Source: Bradyrhizobium sp. ARR65 | GTDB lineage: Bacteria > Pseudomonadota > Alphaproteobacteria > Rhizobiales > Xanthobacteraceae | Length of the DNA: 63,872 bases | Assembly (NCBI RefSeq): GCF_000472385.1 | Contig: NZ_AWZU01000045.1 | Coordinates: 224 to 64,095, forward strand | Reading direction: 5' to 3' | In this document: positions 28,011 through 37,649 of the stretch, in pieces | Layout of the letters: every line of letters starts with the position of its first letter | Numbering within the stretch: the stretch's first letter is position 1 | Notes under the pieces: generated by a model | Database searches by the model: none | Told to the model about the DNA's origin: nothing | Seen by the model: only the letters and a program-made list of their open reading frames with translations | Position numbers and translations under genes: made by a program

Positions 28011-30266
28011 ATGTCCGGCATTGTTCTCTCGGCATCGGTTCGCCAGAACCTCCTCTCTCTCCAGTCGACCGCTGATCTGCTCGCCACCACCCAAAACCGT
28101 TTGGCCACGGGTAAGAAGGTCAACTCCGCTCTCGACAATCCGACCAACTTCTTCACCGCCCAGTCGCTCGACAACCGCGCCAGCGACATCAACAACCTGC
28201 TCGACAGCATCGGCAACGGTGTACAGGTGCTGCAGGCCGCCAACACCGGCATCACCTCGCTGCAGAAGCTGCTCGACTCCGCGAAGTCGATCGCGAACCA
28301 GGCGCTGCAGACCACCGTCGGCTATTCCACGAAGTCGAACGTCTCGACGAAGATCGCGGGCGCGACGTCAGCGGATTTGCGCGGCACTACCACTTTTGCT
28401 AGCGCCACGGCCCTGACCAACGTGCTCTATAGCGGCGCGGCCGGCGGTACCACCGCGGCGACGTCGGCTTCCAAGCTCGGCGCCACTGCCGGCGTTGACA
28501 CTGGTACGGCCGTTAAGGCGGCCGACGGAACGACCGCCCTGGCTGGCACCGATACCCTGATCGGCACCACCACCTCAACGACCCTGTCATCGTCCCCGGC
28601 GGCCGGCGATACGTTCGTTGTTAACGGCCACACCATCACCTTCGCGGCCGGTAACGCCCCGAGCACCAGTGGCGTTTCGGCCGGCTCTGGCGTCAGCGGC
28701 AACATCGTCACTGACGGCAATGGCAATTCGACCGTCTATCTCGGCACCTCCGGCACGCCGAAGGCGACCGTCAACGACCTGCTCACCGCGATTGATCTTG
28801 CCAGTGGCGTGCAAACTGCTGCGATCAGCGCTGGCGCTGCGACGATCACCACAAGCGCCGGCCAGACGGCATCGTCGATTGCCGCCGGCGTGGTCACCCT
28901 GAACAGCTCGAGCGGCGCCGACCTGGCTCTCACCGGTAAGGCCGACACCCTCAAGGCTCTGGGCCTGACGGCGGCAACGGGCGGCGGCAACATCACAGTG
29001 AACGTTAACCGGACCACCAGCAGCACCTCGCTGGGTTCGCTGATTCAGGACGGTTCGAGTCTGAACGTCGACGGCAAGATCATCACCTTCAAAAACGCGC
29101 CGACTCCCGCGTCCACGGCCGTCCCGACGGGCTCTGGTGTCAGCGGCAACGTCGTCACCGATGGCAACGGCAACTCGACCGTTTATCTGCAGGCCGGCAC
29201 GGTTGCCGACGTGCTGAACGCGATCGACCTTGCCACCGGTGTACAGACTGCCACGATCTCCGGCGGTGCGGCTACTTTAGCGACCGCCTCGGGTCAGATT
29301 GCGTCGTCGATCAACGCCAGCGGTCAGCTCAAGCTCTCGACCGGCGTCAATGCGGACCTGTCGATCACCGGTACCGGCAACGCGCTGAACGCGCTCGGGC
29401 TCGCCGGGACCACCGGCACGGCAACCGCATTCAACGCGGCTCGGACCTCCGGCGTCGGCGGCATCAGCGGCAAGACTTTGACCTTCACCTCCTTCAACGG
29501 CGGCACGGCGGTCAATGTCACTTTCGGCGACGGAACCAACGGCACGGTCAAGACCCTGGACCAGCTCAACCAGGCGCTGCAGGCCAACAACCTGACAGCG
29601 ACGATCGATGCCAACGGCAACCTCACGATCTCCGCCACCAACGACTACGCGTCCTCGACACTGGGTTCGACGGCCGCGGGCGGCGCAATCGGCGGCAGCA
29701 TCACCAGCACGTTGACGTGGTCGACGGCTTCGGCCCCGGTGGCCGATCCCGTCGCGCAGACAGCGCGCGCGAGCCTGGTCAACCAGTACAACAACATCTT
29801 GCAGCAGATCAACACTACCGCGCAGGACGCCTCCTTCAACGGCGTCAACCTGCTGAATGGCGATCAGCTCAAGCTGGTGTTCGACGAGACCGGCAAATCG
29901 AGCCTCAACATCACCGGCGTCACGTTCAATGCCGCGGGTCTCGGGCTCAGCAATCTCGTTAGCGGCGTCGACTTCATCGACAACAACGCGACGAACAAGG
30001 TGCTGACCACTCTGACCACGGCAGCTAGCACGCTGCGGTCGGAGGCGTCGACCCTGGGTTCGAACCTGTCCGTCGTGCAGGTCCGTCAGGACTTCAACAA
30101 GAACCTGATCAACGTGCTGCAGACCGGCTCGTCCAACCTGACGCTGGCCGATACCAACGAGGAAGCGGCCAACAGCCAGGCGCTGTCGACCCGTCAGTCG
30201 ATCGCGGTCTCCGCGCTCTCGCTGGCCAACCAGTCGCAGCAGAGCGTGTTGCAGCTCCTGCGCTGA
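28011..30266 (+). CDS. fliC: Flagellin, long form with duplicated variable domain
   Basis: A 751-residue flagellin. The N-terminal D0/D1 region (SVRQNLLSLQSTADLLATTQNRLATGKKV, then ALDNPTNFFTAQSLDNRASDINNLLD) and the C-terminal D1/D0 region (VRQDFNKNLINVLQTGSSNLTLAD, ending ALSLANQSQQSVLQLLR) are conserved and form the filament core. The central region contains two related units of about 115-120 residues, each with SGVSGN(I/V)VTDGNGNSTVYL and an AIDLA-GVQTA segment. The length fits the large thick-filament flagellins of Bradyrhizobium. The ATG at 28011 has the ribosome site AAGGAAA. A strong terminator follows. Confidence 0.93.
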   Translation: MSGIVLSASVRQNLLSLQSTADLLATTQNRLATGKKVNSALDNPTNFFTAQSLDNRASDINNLLDSIGNGVQVLQAANTGITSLQKLLDSAKSIANQALQTTVGYSTKSNVSTKIAGATSADLRGTTTFASATALTNVLYSGAAGGTTAATSASKLGATAGVDTGTAVKAADGTTALAGTDTLIGTTTSTTLSSSPAAGDTFVVNGHTITFAAGNAPSTSGVSAGSGVSGNIVTDGNGNSTVYLGTSGTPKATVNDLLTAIDLASGVQTAAISAGAATITTSAGQTASSIAAGVVTLNSSSGADLALTGKADTLKALGLTAATGGGNITVNVNRTTSSTSLGSLIQDGSSLNVDGKIITFKNAPTPASTAVPTGSGVSGNVVTDGNGNSTVYLQAGTVADVLNAIDLATGVQTATISGGAATLATASGQIASSINASGQLKLSTGVNADLSITGTGNALNALGLAGTTGTATAFNAARTSGVGGISGKTLTFTSFNGGTAVNVTFGDGTNGTVKTLDQLNQALQANNLTATIDANGNLTISATNDYASSTLGSTAAGGAIGGSITSTLTWSTASAPVADPVAQTARASLVNQYNNILQQINTTAQDASFNGVNLLNGDQLKLVFDETGKSSLNITGVTFNAAGLGLSNLVSGVDFIDNNATNKVLTTLTTAASTLRSEASTLGSNLSVVQVRQDFNKNLINVLQTGSSNLTLADTNEEAANSQALSTRQSIAVSALSLANQSQQSVLQLLR

Positions 30267-30296
30267 TCTCGGCAAAGAGCCTACAGACAATCATGG

Positions 30297-30324
30297 CGGC
30301 GGGGCTTCGGCCCCGCCGTTTTTT
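30297..30324 (+). terminator. Flagellin terminator
   Basis: CGGCGGGGC TTCG GCCCCGCCG followed by six T is a 9-bp perfect GC stem with a stable tetraloop and T-tract, 30 bases after the flagellin stop. This is a strong rho-independent terminator. Confidence 0.9.
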
Positions 30325-30378
30325 ATCATCTTGTTAACCATCTTCCTTGAAGATCGAGCATCACGATCGAGGTATGTG

Positions 30379-30807
30379 ATGCCCCTGCGATTTGATTTAG
30401 GCCCTTTCGAGAAGCTGTACATCGGCAGGAGCGTTCTCACAAATTCTCATCAGAGAACCTGCTTTGTTCTCGAAGGCGATACGCCGATACTCCGCGCAAA
30501 GGATTTTCTTCAGCCGAGTGCCGCCACCAACTCGCTCGAACAACTATATTGCTGCATTCAGCAGATGTACCTAGAGGCGGCCCCGGCAAGTTACCAGGGG
30601 TCCTATTTGCGGTTGATGGTCCAGGCGACGAAAGATGAACCCTCACTCTGCTCGGAACTCAATGCCGTGGATGGTCTGGTCACCGGCAATAAATATTACA
30701 AGGCACTGAAGGATCTCAAAAAGCTGATAAGACCGTCAGCATTCGCCGTATATCCAAGCGAATCCAAAGGGCTTCCTACGACGAACAAGCTGGCGAGGTC
30801 GGGGTGA
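30379..30807 (+). CDS. flbT: Flagellar biosynthesis regulator FlbT
   Basis: The ATG at 30379 starts MPLRFDLGPFEKLYIGRSVL, with ILRAKDFLQPSAATNSLEQLYCCIQQMYLE, the core pattern of FlbT. FlbT binds the 5' leader of flagellin mRNA and affects its stability and translation. The 142-residue length fits the family. The ORF can be extended upstream, but homology begins at 30379. It sits 113 bases after the flagellin stop, beyond the terminator, so it probably has its own promoter. FlaF, its usual partner, is not in the window. Confidence 0.8.
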   Translation: MPLRFDLGPFEKLYIGRSVLTNSHQRTCFVLEGDTPILRAKDFLQPSAATNSLEQLYCCIQQMYLEAAPASYQGSYLRLMVQATKDEPSLCSELNAVDGLVTGNKYYKALKDLKKLIRPSAFAVYPSESKGLPTTNKLARSG

Positions 30808-31079
30808 TCGGCGCAAAATCCGGCCGATCACCCGTGATTAGCGCTGGCGAGCCTGCCGCCCCTTGGGTTGGATTGGAGACTCGGTTTGGGCTCCTCGAAA
30901 GGTACGACCGGCTTGGTTCGCGCCACCGAAATCGGATCTGACAATTCGAATCCTGGTCTTTCGCTGAAACTACTTGCAGCTAAACTCAAGTGCCATTGGT
31001 CGCTTCCGTCGGCCGGCGATGGCGCGGCCGAGAGCGCGAACGCTGATTGCGGAGTGCTTGGCGTTGCGTCCTTCACCGT

Positions 31080-31258
31080 GTTCGTCTGGGCGCTCAGTTT
31101 CAATCCCGTCGCCAACATCACCGCGTTTAGAGAGTGCAGCGTGCTGTTCAGCACCCTGATCGGCGTCACTGTGCTCAGAGAACCTTTTGTCATTCAAGAA
31201 GCTGGTCAGCGTGGCTCTCATTTCGGTCGGCTTGATCGCAATTGCAGCTCTGAAATGA
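31080..31258 (+). pseudogene. DMT (EamA) transporter, C-terminal scrap
   Basis: FVWALSFNPVANITAFRECSVLFSTLIGVTVLREPF is the ninth-tenth helix region of drug/metabolite transporters of the EamA type. After a frameshift the final helix continues as KLVSVALISVGLIAIAALK and stops at 31258. The rest of the transporter is missing. It lies between FlbT and the ICE integrase and may have been damaged by element insertion or neighbouring deletion. Confidence 0.6.
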
Positions 31259-31374
31259 TGGGTGAGCAGAAGGTCATGACAACGGCGGCTTACCTCACGG
31301 TGCCGCCCGTTAGTGACGAAGCGGTTTGCGCGCGCGGCGGCGAGCGCAGAGAGGCACCGGACGAAGTTTCACAG

Positions 31375-32670
31375 TCAATCAAGAGATTGCACGTTGTTCC
31401 AACAAGCGACGAGCGCTGCTCTTGTTCGCTCATCTCGGCGCTTCTTGGAGCCTGAGATCAACTGTTTGCGCGTGCGTTTGGCGTAGGTCGGCAGTTGGCG
31501 TGTAGACCGATGACGGGCAGCCGCCCGTAACTCAGCATCTGTGAGATCGCTGTCGGCGCCTTCAGTGAAGCCACCGTGACGGAATGAGGTAAATGAGAGT
31601 TCGCTTCGAAGCCCAGCTGCTGCGGCTATCTTCTTTACGATACTCCGGAGGTAACGCAGATCCTTGCGTGCTGTGATCCACGGGAGCGGGGTACGTGACC
31701 TGCGGTGCTCATGATCGCGCCGAAAGACCAGTCCCGAGACGATCGTTTCCTTGATGGCATCGAGCTCGGCCATCAGTTCCGGGAAAAGAGGCGCGCCCCC
31801 CTCGTCGAACAGGGGCCACCAGGCCTCCTCGCCATTCTTCGGATGCACAATCCTCACGCTGTTCGGCCGCTCTTTTGGCCGATAGTGAGAGATCTCGAAA
31901 GCGCCGAACACGTGTTCCTCGCGCTGCAACCACTCCCAAGTCAATAACGCGGCCGTTCCGACTGAGCCGTATCCAAGCTGCGTCGCGGCCATCCTGAATG
32001 CGACGAGCTCGTCCCAAGTTGCCGTGGGCGTCTGACGCGCTGGCTGACCAGGCGCTCGGGCTTTTAGGCCCATCCGCGAGAATGGGTTGATCGCCGGCAC
32101 TTTCGTTTCTTGAGCGCGCTGACCAACAAACCAGGCGCGCCTGCAAGCGGTCATGGCTGCATTTGCAAAGCGGCGGCGCTCGCGCTTGACTACGTTGCCA
32201 TCTGCGTCTTCGTGTTCCACGACGAGCAGCTTCGCGTAAACTGCATCCACGAATGCTTTCGTGAAATCAGAAAGTTGCTTTGAGCCCGCGCGGCTACCAT
32301 CCTTCAGCTTGTGGTTCGCGAAGAGCGCCAGACCCTGTTCGTACAGGCGCTGTGTTTTGTGATCCACTTCTTTCCACTTTTGATGCGCCCGGAAGACACT
32401 GACCAACCAATCGAAACTGCCGGGCGTGGGCGAAGCCGGAACCATGTCGGTCAATCCTCTTGAACGCCAGCTGTCGAAGGCGGGCAACAGCACATTTTCG
32501 GCTCGGTCTACGGCAGCCGCGTAGTCATCACCCAATGCTTCAGCCTTGACATGGCAGCCCTGCTTGCGAGCCCAAGTCGGCGGCTCAAAGAAGTATGCCC
32601 ATCGACCACTTTTCAATGGCTTTGGCCGGCAGTAGCGGGGAAGTTTCGACGGAGCTTGGGTCAATTTCAT
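31375..32670 (-). CDS. Tyrosine-recombinase integrase
   Basis: A 431-residue protein with the tyrosine recombinase pattern in its C-terminal half: Arg250 in LTWEWLQREE, Arg364 in SFTSFRHGGFTEGAD, His387 in AAARHRSTRQLP and the nucleophile candidate Tyr396 in LPTYAKRT. Residues 80-190 look like the core-binding domain. It would cut and rejoin DNA at the attachment site to integrate or excise the element. Its start overlaps the stop of the small helix-turn-helix gene upstream by 4 bases (ATGA), so the pair is translationally coupled. It is divergent from the rest of the element, as is usual at an ICE end. Confidence 0.8.
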   Translation of the reverse strand: MKLTQAPSKLPRYCRPKPLKSGRWAYFFEPPTWARKQGCHVKAEALGDDYAAAVDRAENVLLPAFDSWRSRGLTDMVPASPTPGSFDWLVSVFRAHQKWKEVDHKTQRLYEQGLALFANHKLKDGSRAGSKQLSDFTKAFVDAVYAKLLVVEHEDADGNVVKRERRRFANAAMTACRRAWFVGQRAQETKVPAINPFSRMGLKARAPGQPARQTPTATWDELVAFRMAATQLGYGSVGTAALLTWEWLQREEHVFGAFEISHYRPKERPNSVRIVHPKNGEEAWWPLFDEGGAPLFPELMAELDAIKETIVSGLVFRRDHEHRRSRTPLPWITARKDLRYLRSIVKKIAAAAGLRSELSFTSFRHGGFTEGADSDLTDAELRAAARHRSTRQLPTYAKRTRKQLISGSKKRRDERTRAALVACWNNVQSLD

Positions 32671-32963
32671 ACAAGAGAGGCCAAATCTTCCGATCTGTCA
32701 TGACCCGTAGCCCTGGTTTGCACAGCGAGGCTATCAATGACGGCCTTCGACCACACTGGCTGTCGCGTGCGCCCAGTTCCGTGATAGGCGATTGGTGGTG
32801 GGGCCTCCCCGCGCCGGACAGCGCGTGCGAGTTCAGCTGTGTCTCGATAATCCAGGTAGGCGGCGGCCATATCGGCGCGCATGAGTGCCGGCCACGTGCC
32901 GACCGGGGGATACCGGGCGGGGAGGGGAGTACGTGGTGCGATGGACGCCGGTTCGCGCATCAA
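32667..32963 (-). CDS. Small DNA-binding protein coupled to the integrase
   Basis: A 98-residue protein. The central segment MRADMAAAYLDYRDTAELARAVRRGEAPPP followed by RQPVWSKAVIDSLA looks like an AlpA/excisionase-type winged helix used for site recognition. The overlap with the integrase start supports a joint role in recombination, either as a directionality factor or an integration regulator. A second, better RdfS candidate is at 46385-46663. The N-terminal 27 residues are proline-rich and the start may be the internal ATG at MRADM. Confidence 0.6.
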   Translation of the reverse strand: MMREPASIAPRTPLPARYPPVGTWPALMRADMAAAYLDYRDTAELARAVRRGEAPPPIAYHGTGRTRQPVWSKAVIDSLAVQTRATGHDRSEDLASLV

Positions 32964-33849
32964 TGCAGTCGATCTGTAAATGTCTAACCTATATCGGTTA
33001 CTAAGCCGGACGATCTCTTGACTGGTCCTGCCCTGGTGGAAGATCCGGAAAGGGCCGATCGCAATAGCTCAGCGTGCCTCGAGCTTTTTTTGCTTCTGCA
33101 TGCCTCAATACCTTGCGTTCAACTCCACTTCGATATGGAAATGCAGAAGACTTCAGAGAAAAAGATTCGGCGAGAGCAGATGTGGAAATCGGCTGGCGCG
33201 GAGTGCAAATAGGACGCGTGATGCAAACTGACGGGAGGGATCACTGCCTGTCGGGTGCGCGAACGAAGTACAGTGAGGTGCAAGGCAACGCGACAAAATG
33301 CGCCGATGTTGCTGTACCAGCACCGAACCTTTTGCCTTAGCCTCTCGTTGGGACCATTAAGCGCGATGCACGAACGTTTCGCATAGCCGGTTGCCCGCCG
33401 GTTCAGTCAACATTGTCGCAGATGGACTTATAGACGGACCACACCACGTCGCGCCCTGTCGGCGACACAGCGCGCCCGATGGCTAGATCGACATGGCGAT
33501 GCGGCAGATTTACCGGGTGTGGCAACGTTCGGCCACTGGAGGAGAGGCGAATGCTTACCTAGCAAAATCAATCGCTATTCCGACAAACGTTCCGCCAAAG
33601 CTACATTGAACCTGCAGTTGGATTTCGGCTTGTCGGAATGGCGCGATATCAAATTCGGGCGGTTCCGACGAGCTAAAGGATGGAGTGTCGGGGTTCGTTC
33701 AGGGGAGCGCTATGAGCCTTCCTCACACCTGCGAATCTACACGACGTCCTTCTTCCGCGTGGGCAAGTTCTTCGGTGTCTGCGCGATATCGGCTGGCTCG
33801 AACGCAACGTGCCGTATTGGAGCTGTTGTACCGCTGAACATCCCGAAGA
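32964..33849. other. Gap of about 0.9 kb at the integrase end of the element
   Basis: Several ORFs are open but none resembles a family. Composition is less GC-rich than the core ICE genes. The attachment site of the element would be expected on the other side of the integrase; no obvious tRNA or repeat is seen in either place. Confidence 0.35.
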
Positions 33850-34042
33850 GCATCCCGAACCTAATCACCAAGGCCGGTCAGGCGAACTTGCAAAGCGCCT
33901 AGGCCGTTATCAATCGTATGTCGCGATGATCGAAGGCGGGGAACTGAGGATCGGCGTTCTAGAATTCCTCGATATTGCAAAAGCGATCGGCTTTGATCCT
34001 GCATTGGCTATCCGGAACCTAGCCAAAATAGAGGAACCCTAA
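33850..34042 (+). pseudogene. XRE-family regulator, C-terminal fragment
   Basis: The reading GELAKRLGRYQSYVAMIEGGELRIGVLEFLDIAKAIGFDP is the helix-turn-helix and following helices of an XRE protein. The expected N-terminal helix (normally like RKAAGLTQAE) is only dimly seen in other frames just upstream, so frameshifts are likely. It is unrelated in detail to the five XRE genes of the 40-45 kb array. Confidence 0.55.
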
Positions 34043-34786
34043 GGTAAGATGCCACGCGTCTGCCGATCCAGCCTTTCGCGACCGGGTATGCAGGAGTTGA
34101 TCTGCGTTGCCTTGCGGCTCGGACTTGCACGCCGAAATCCGACAAATCTGTTCCTCACCTGACGTGGAGGCCGCGCCAATCTTCCCTGGTCGGAAACGAC
34201 AAGTGTTCCCCACCGCACTCCTATCGCTTTGGCGGCCTTGAGAGCGACTGGCCCTAGCTGATCGCCCTCGATTGCCTCCATTGACAAAACTTGATCTGTG
34301 CGCGCGCGGCATGTGCCGCGCTGGGCTCTCGTGAACCGAGCCGGTTTCCGTCTCGGCCCTTCGATGGCTTCGATCCCTCGCGCTTCAAATTGTGTCCCTC
34401 GCCGGAGGCACTCGGTCCCGGGTCCCGTCGCGTTCCGCGCCGGCGCTATGCTGACCCTCCTGCGGGTGCCTTGTTAACCGGTCTCGGGACAGCAGTCGGT
34501 CCCGCGTCCCGCCTGAAGGCGGCGCGATGCTGACGCTCGTACGGCTGCTCTTTTTGCGGGCTCACGCCCGCGAGTTGCTCCGCTTCCAAATCTCTTCCAT
34601 GTGACTGCGGCCACTGCGGCTGCTCCCGACATCGGGTGCCACTCTGATCGCAAGTTCGCGGATGCCGCTGGTCTAAAGCGTCTGCCTCAGTGCCAATACG
34701 GTGCAAGAGTAAGAGTGAAGGCCGGCTTTGCCGTGACGGGTTCGTAGACGCGAGAGAGCTCGCGCCGCCCGTTGCGGAGAGACGCA
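34043..34786. other. Gap upstream of ardC with an imperfect direct repeat
   Basis: Two related stretches, about 34408-34460 and 34482-34532, share GGTCCCG-GTCCCG and GCGCTATGCTGAC / GCGCGATGCTGAC motifs. No gene is recognised. GC-rich leader regions with such repeats are common upstream of ArdC genes in these elements. Confidence 0.4.
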
Positions 34787-35740
34787 ATGCCTAACCATGA
34801 TCGAAACTCGCGGGACAGCGCCAGCCAGACCAACTTCTATGAGGAAATTTCGAACAAGATCATCGCCGAGCTGGAGGCCGGGTGCGTGCCCTGGGTGCAG
34901 CCATGGGGGTCGGCGGCCGTCAAAGCACCGCTTGCGATGCCGGAGAACGCCGCGACGCGCCGGCGATATAGCGGAATCAACGTCCTGATCCTCTGGAGCG
35001 CGGTCATCGAGCGGGGATTTTCAAGCCAGAGCTGGGTCACCTTCCGCCAGGCATTGTCGCTGGGTGGTCATGTCCGCAAGGGCGAGCGCGGCACGACGAT
35101 TGTCTATGCTGATCGCTTCGTGCCTGAGGAGGAAAAGAAGAGGGCGATTGAAACCGGAGACGAAGCCCAGGCCGTTCCATTTCTGAAGCGCTTCACTGCT
35201 TTCAACACGGACCAATGCGCTGATCTGAATGCCAAGAGTTCTGCGGCGCCTACGCCATTGCCGCACATGATCGAGCCGCAGGTCGAAGCGCTGATCGGTG
35301 CAAGCGGCATCGATTTCCGGATTGGTGGTAACAAAGCCTTTTACTGTCCTTCCGAGGATTACGTTCAAGTACCGCCGTCAGCGGCCTATTTCGAGCCGAT
35401 CAATTGGCACCGGACAGCGCTTCACGAATTGGCGCATGCGAGCGGCCATTCTTCGCGTCTCAATCGCGATCTGTCGGGTGCTTTTGGCACGCAGAAATAC
35501 GCATTCGAGGAGATCATTGCCGAGATCTCCGCCGCCTTCTGCTGCGCGTCGCTGGGCATCGTCCCAAGCGTGCGGCATGCCGATTACATCGGTTCCTGGC
35601 TCAAGGCCTTGCACGAAGACAATCGCGCGATCGTGCGCGCTGCCGCGCAGGCCAGCAAGGTTGCCGACTATCTTCTTGGATTCCTACCAGATGCCGCGGC
35701 GGCCACAACGGCGCAACCTGCCGACTGCGAGGCCGCATGA
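34787..35740 (+). CDS. ardC: ArdC-like antirestriction protein
   Basis: ArdC proteins bind single-stranded DNA and protect incoming conjugated DNA from restriction. The N-terminal domain has FYEEISNKIIAELEAGCVPWVQPW, GINVLILW and WVTFRQALSLGGHVRKGERGT, typical of the family. The C-terminal zincin-like metallopeptidase domain keeps HELAHASGH (HExxH, about residues 213-217) and the second acidic residue region FEEIIAEISAAF. The ATG at 34787 (MPNHDRNS) is preferred because GGAGAG precedes it by 6 bases. First gene of the plus-strand ICE block. Confidence 0.88.
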   Translation: MPNHDRNSRDSASQTNFYEEISNKIIAELEAGCVPWVQPWGSAAVKAPLAMPENAATRRRYSGINVLILWSAVIERGFSSQSWVTFRQALSLGGHVRKGERGTTIVYADRFVPEEEKKRAIETGDEAQAVPFLKRFTAFNTDQCADLNAKSSAAPTPLPHMIEPQVEALIGASGIDFRIGGNKAFYCPSEDYVQVPPSAAYFEPINWHRTALHELAHASGHSSRLNRDLSGAFGTQKYAFEEIIAEISAAFCCASLGIVPSVRHADYIGSWLKALHEDNRAIVRAAAQASKVADYLLGFLPDAAAATTAQPADCEAA

Positions 35741-35848
35741 ACGATCTTCGATTTGTAATCGCGAAAAGAGAGTGAGAGGGCGGAGCCAGTGTCCGCGACG
35801 GGTTGAGGCCGAGAGAAAGGCTTTCGGCCGCTCGTCGTGGAGAACAAG

Positions 35849-36217
35849 ATGTCAAGGGCTGTCCAAAAGATCGCGTTGTCGTCCTCGCACGATGCGTCCT
35901 TCAGCAAGAAGGTGCTGAGCGAGTTGAATGTCCGCCAAGCGAATGCTCCTTTCTCGATTGAGCAATTGCCTGAGAGCATTGACCTTGCCAGTGGGTCGCC
36001 GCTTTGGCGCGTCCGCGTCATGGGCGCACACCGCATTAGGCTCTCGGGCTTCAGCGTGGGAATGCCCGACCGTCTCAGATCCTACAAGCTCTTCCACGAG
36101 ATCATCTGCTGGAAGCTCCGTAGGGTCGTCGCCGCCGGTATCAGCGCCGCCAGAGTTATGGCTAAGGTCCCGGAACGCTACCCAGTCGACGGCATTTGCG
36201 AAGGCGCGGCCGCGTGA
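35849..36217 (+). pseudogene. ParB-like N-terminal fragment with unrelated tail
   Basis: The reading MSRAVQKIALSSSHDASFSKKVLSELNVRQ and SIEQLPESI resembles the N-terminus of the ParB/Srx-type proteins carried by these elements, which then continue with a GGRRFRA nuclease-like motif. Here the similarity ends after about 45 residues and the remaining frame (VMGAHRIRLSGFSVGMP onward) is unfamiliar. A truncated gene is therefore likely. The stop overlaps the start of the toprim gene (TGATG), so it may still be translated ahead of it. Confidence 0.5.
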
Positions 36218-37278
36218 TGCCACGCGATGCCGCCGAATTGGCACACCGTCTCGCGCGCGAGGCCGAAGCGGTGTGCCGCCACTATCTCTCCAACGGCCGG
36301 CGCGTGGGCGGTTACTGGCTGATCGGCGATGCCCGAAACACGCCGGGACGCTCGACGTTCGTCCGGCTCGGTGAGTCGCCGAAGGGACCAGCCGGCAAAT
36401 GGACGGATGCCGCCACCGGAGAGCATGGCGACCTTCTCGATGTCATTCGCGAGAGCATGGGCTTGAGCGACTTTCGGGATGTTGTTGCAGAGGCGCGACG
36501 CTTCCTGAACCTTCCGCGTCCGGATCCGCAGCGACTGGCGCAACCCGTTCTACCAGAGATCGAGGGCAGATCGCGAAGAGCGGCCCGACGACTGTTTGCG
36601 ATGTCGCGGCCGACTGAGAACACCATCGTGGAGGCGTATCTGCGCCATCGCGGCATTGCCGAGGCGTACCATGGTGGTGCCCTGCGCTTCCATCCACGCT
36701 GCTACTACCGTACGGACGACGAGTCGCCCGCAGAGACCTGGCCCGCGATGATAGCTTGCGTCACGGATCTTGCTGGCCGAATTACTGGCGCGCACCGAAC
36801 CTGGCTCGATCCGGCCGGCTTTGATCCCGCTCGATTGGGTAAGGCCCCGGTCGATACGCCGCGGCGGGCAATGGGCGATCTTCTCGGCAATGCGGTCCGG
36901 TTCGGGGTGGCGAATGACGTGCTCGCGGCCGGTGAGGGCTTGGAGACCATGCTCTCTCTACGCTATGTACTGCCGACCTTGCCGATGGCCGCCGCGCTTT
37001 CGGCCAACCACCTGGCCGCGATCTTGCTCCCGCCTGGGCTGCGCAGGCTCTATATCGCCCGGGACGCCGATACGGCGGGAGATGCGGCTGTGACAGCCTT
37101 GACCCAGCGCGCGGAAGCGGTCGGTATCGAGGCGATCGCATTGTCTCCTCTGCTTGGCGATTTCAATGAAGATCTGCGCAGCTTTGGCGTCGAGGACCTT
37201 CGGGCAGCCTTGCGCATTCAGATCGCACCGCAGGACCTCGTCCACTTCTTGCCTTCAGGGACAGCGATCGGGAAATAG
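36217..37278 (+). CDS. Toprim-domain protein (primase-like)
   Basis: A 353-residue protein of the family found beside ArdC in rhizobial ICEs. The N-terminal part carries GRWTDAATGEHGDLLDVI-like sequence (KWTDAATGEHGDLLDVIRESMG), the usual primase-related start. The toprim domain has AAGEGLETMLSLR (about residue 240, the conserved Glu) and YIARDADTAGDAAV (about 282, the DxD pair). It is probably involved in priming or processing of transferred single-stranded DNA. The ATG at 36217 overlaps the preceding stop; the ORF extends 7 codons upstream without a ribosome site. Confidence 0.82.
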   Translation: MPRDAAELAHRLAREAEAVCRHYLSNGRRVGGYWLIGDARNTPGRSTFVRLGESPKGPAGKWTDAATGEHGDLLDVIRESMGLSDFRDVVAEARRFLNLPRPDPQRLAQPVLPEIEGRSRRAARRLFAMSRPTENTIVEAYLRHRGIAEAYHGGALRFHPRCYYRTDDESPAETWPAMIACVTDLAGRITGAHRTWLDPAGFDPARLGKAPVDTPRRAMGDLLGNAVRFGVANDVLAAGEGLETMLSLRYVLPTLPMAAALSANHLAAILLPPGLRRLYIARDADTAGDAAVTALTQRAEAVGIEAIALSPLLGDFNEDLRSFGVEDLRAALRIQIAPQDLVHFLPSGTAIGK

Positions 37279-37649
37279 GTTCCGGCGTTCGAACTCGAAG
37301 TCGACGGCCAGTCACGGCGAGGCCATGCCGTCGGACAGAGCCGCGCCGGCCTTCTAGAGGGCGATCGGACGGCCAGCGCGCCGGACCGGCAATGGCAGAA
37401 GTGCGGCTATTTTCCGCCGGCGGCGATCAAGATCAAGATAAGCTTTGGGTGATGCCGCCTTTGCATCGCCAGGCAAAATAGCCGCGCCTCTGCCATCCTC
37501 CGCTGCCGCTTCGGCCCTCCGCTTCCACCTACGCCCCACGGGCTTCGGCGGATACGTCGCTGCGGGTTCTGGTCCGTCGCGCTCGCCGTCTGAGAGATCG
37601 CCACGAAGGCCGCGATGGGCGCGGCCGATCCGGCAAAGGACCTCTTCCC
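37279..37649. other. GC-rich leader of the DUF2493 gene
   Basis: No gene is recognised. Long GC-rich leaders are usual before the genes of this ICE family. Confidence 0.35.

Noticed and set aside
29277..30290. A 337-residue ORF antisense to the flagellin gene
   Set aside because: It mirrors the codon bias of the flagellin frame, has no recognisable family, and the flagellin is certain.
30868..31455. The full 195-residue ORF around the transporter scrap as an intact gene
   Set aside because: Only the central 35 residues resemble a transporter and the next helix is in another frame, so it is a remnant.
34039..34287. Minus-strand ORF of 82 residues before ardC
   Set aside because: A stretch (VALKAAKAIGVRWGTLVVS) looks protein-like, but no family could be named and the rest is basic low-complexity sequence.
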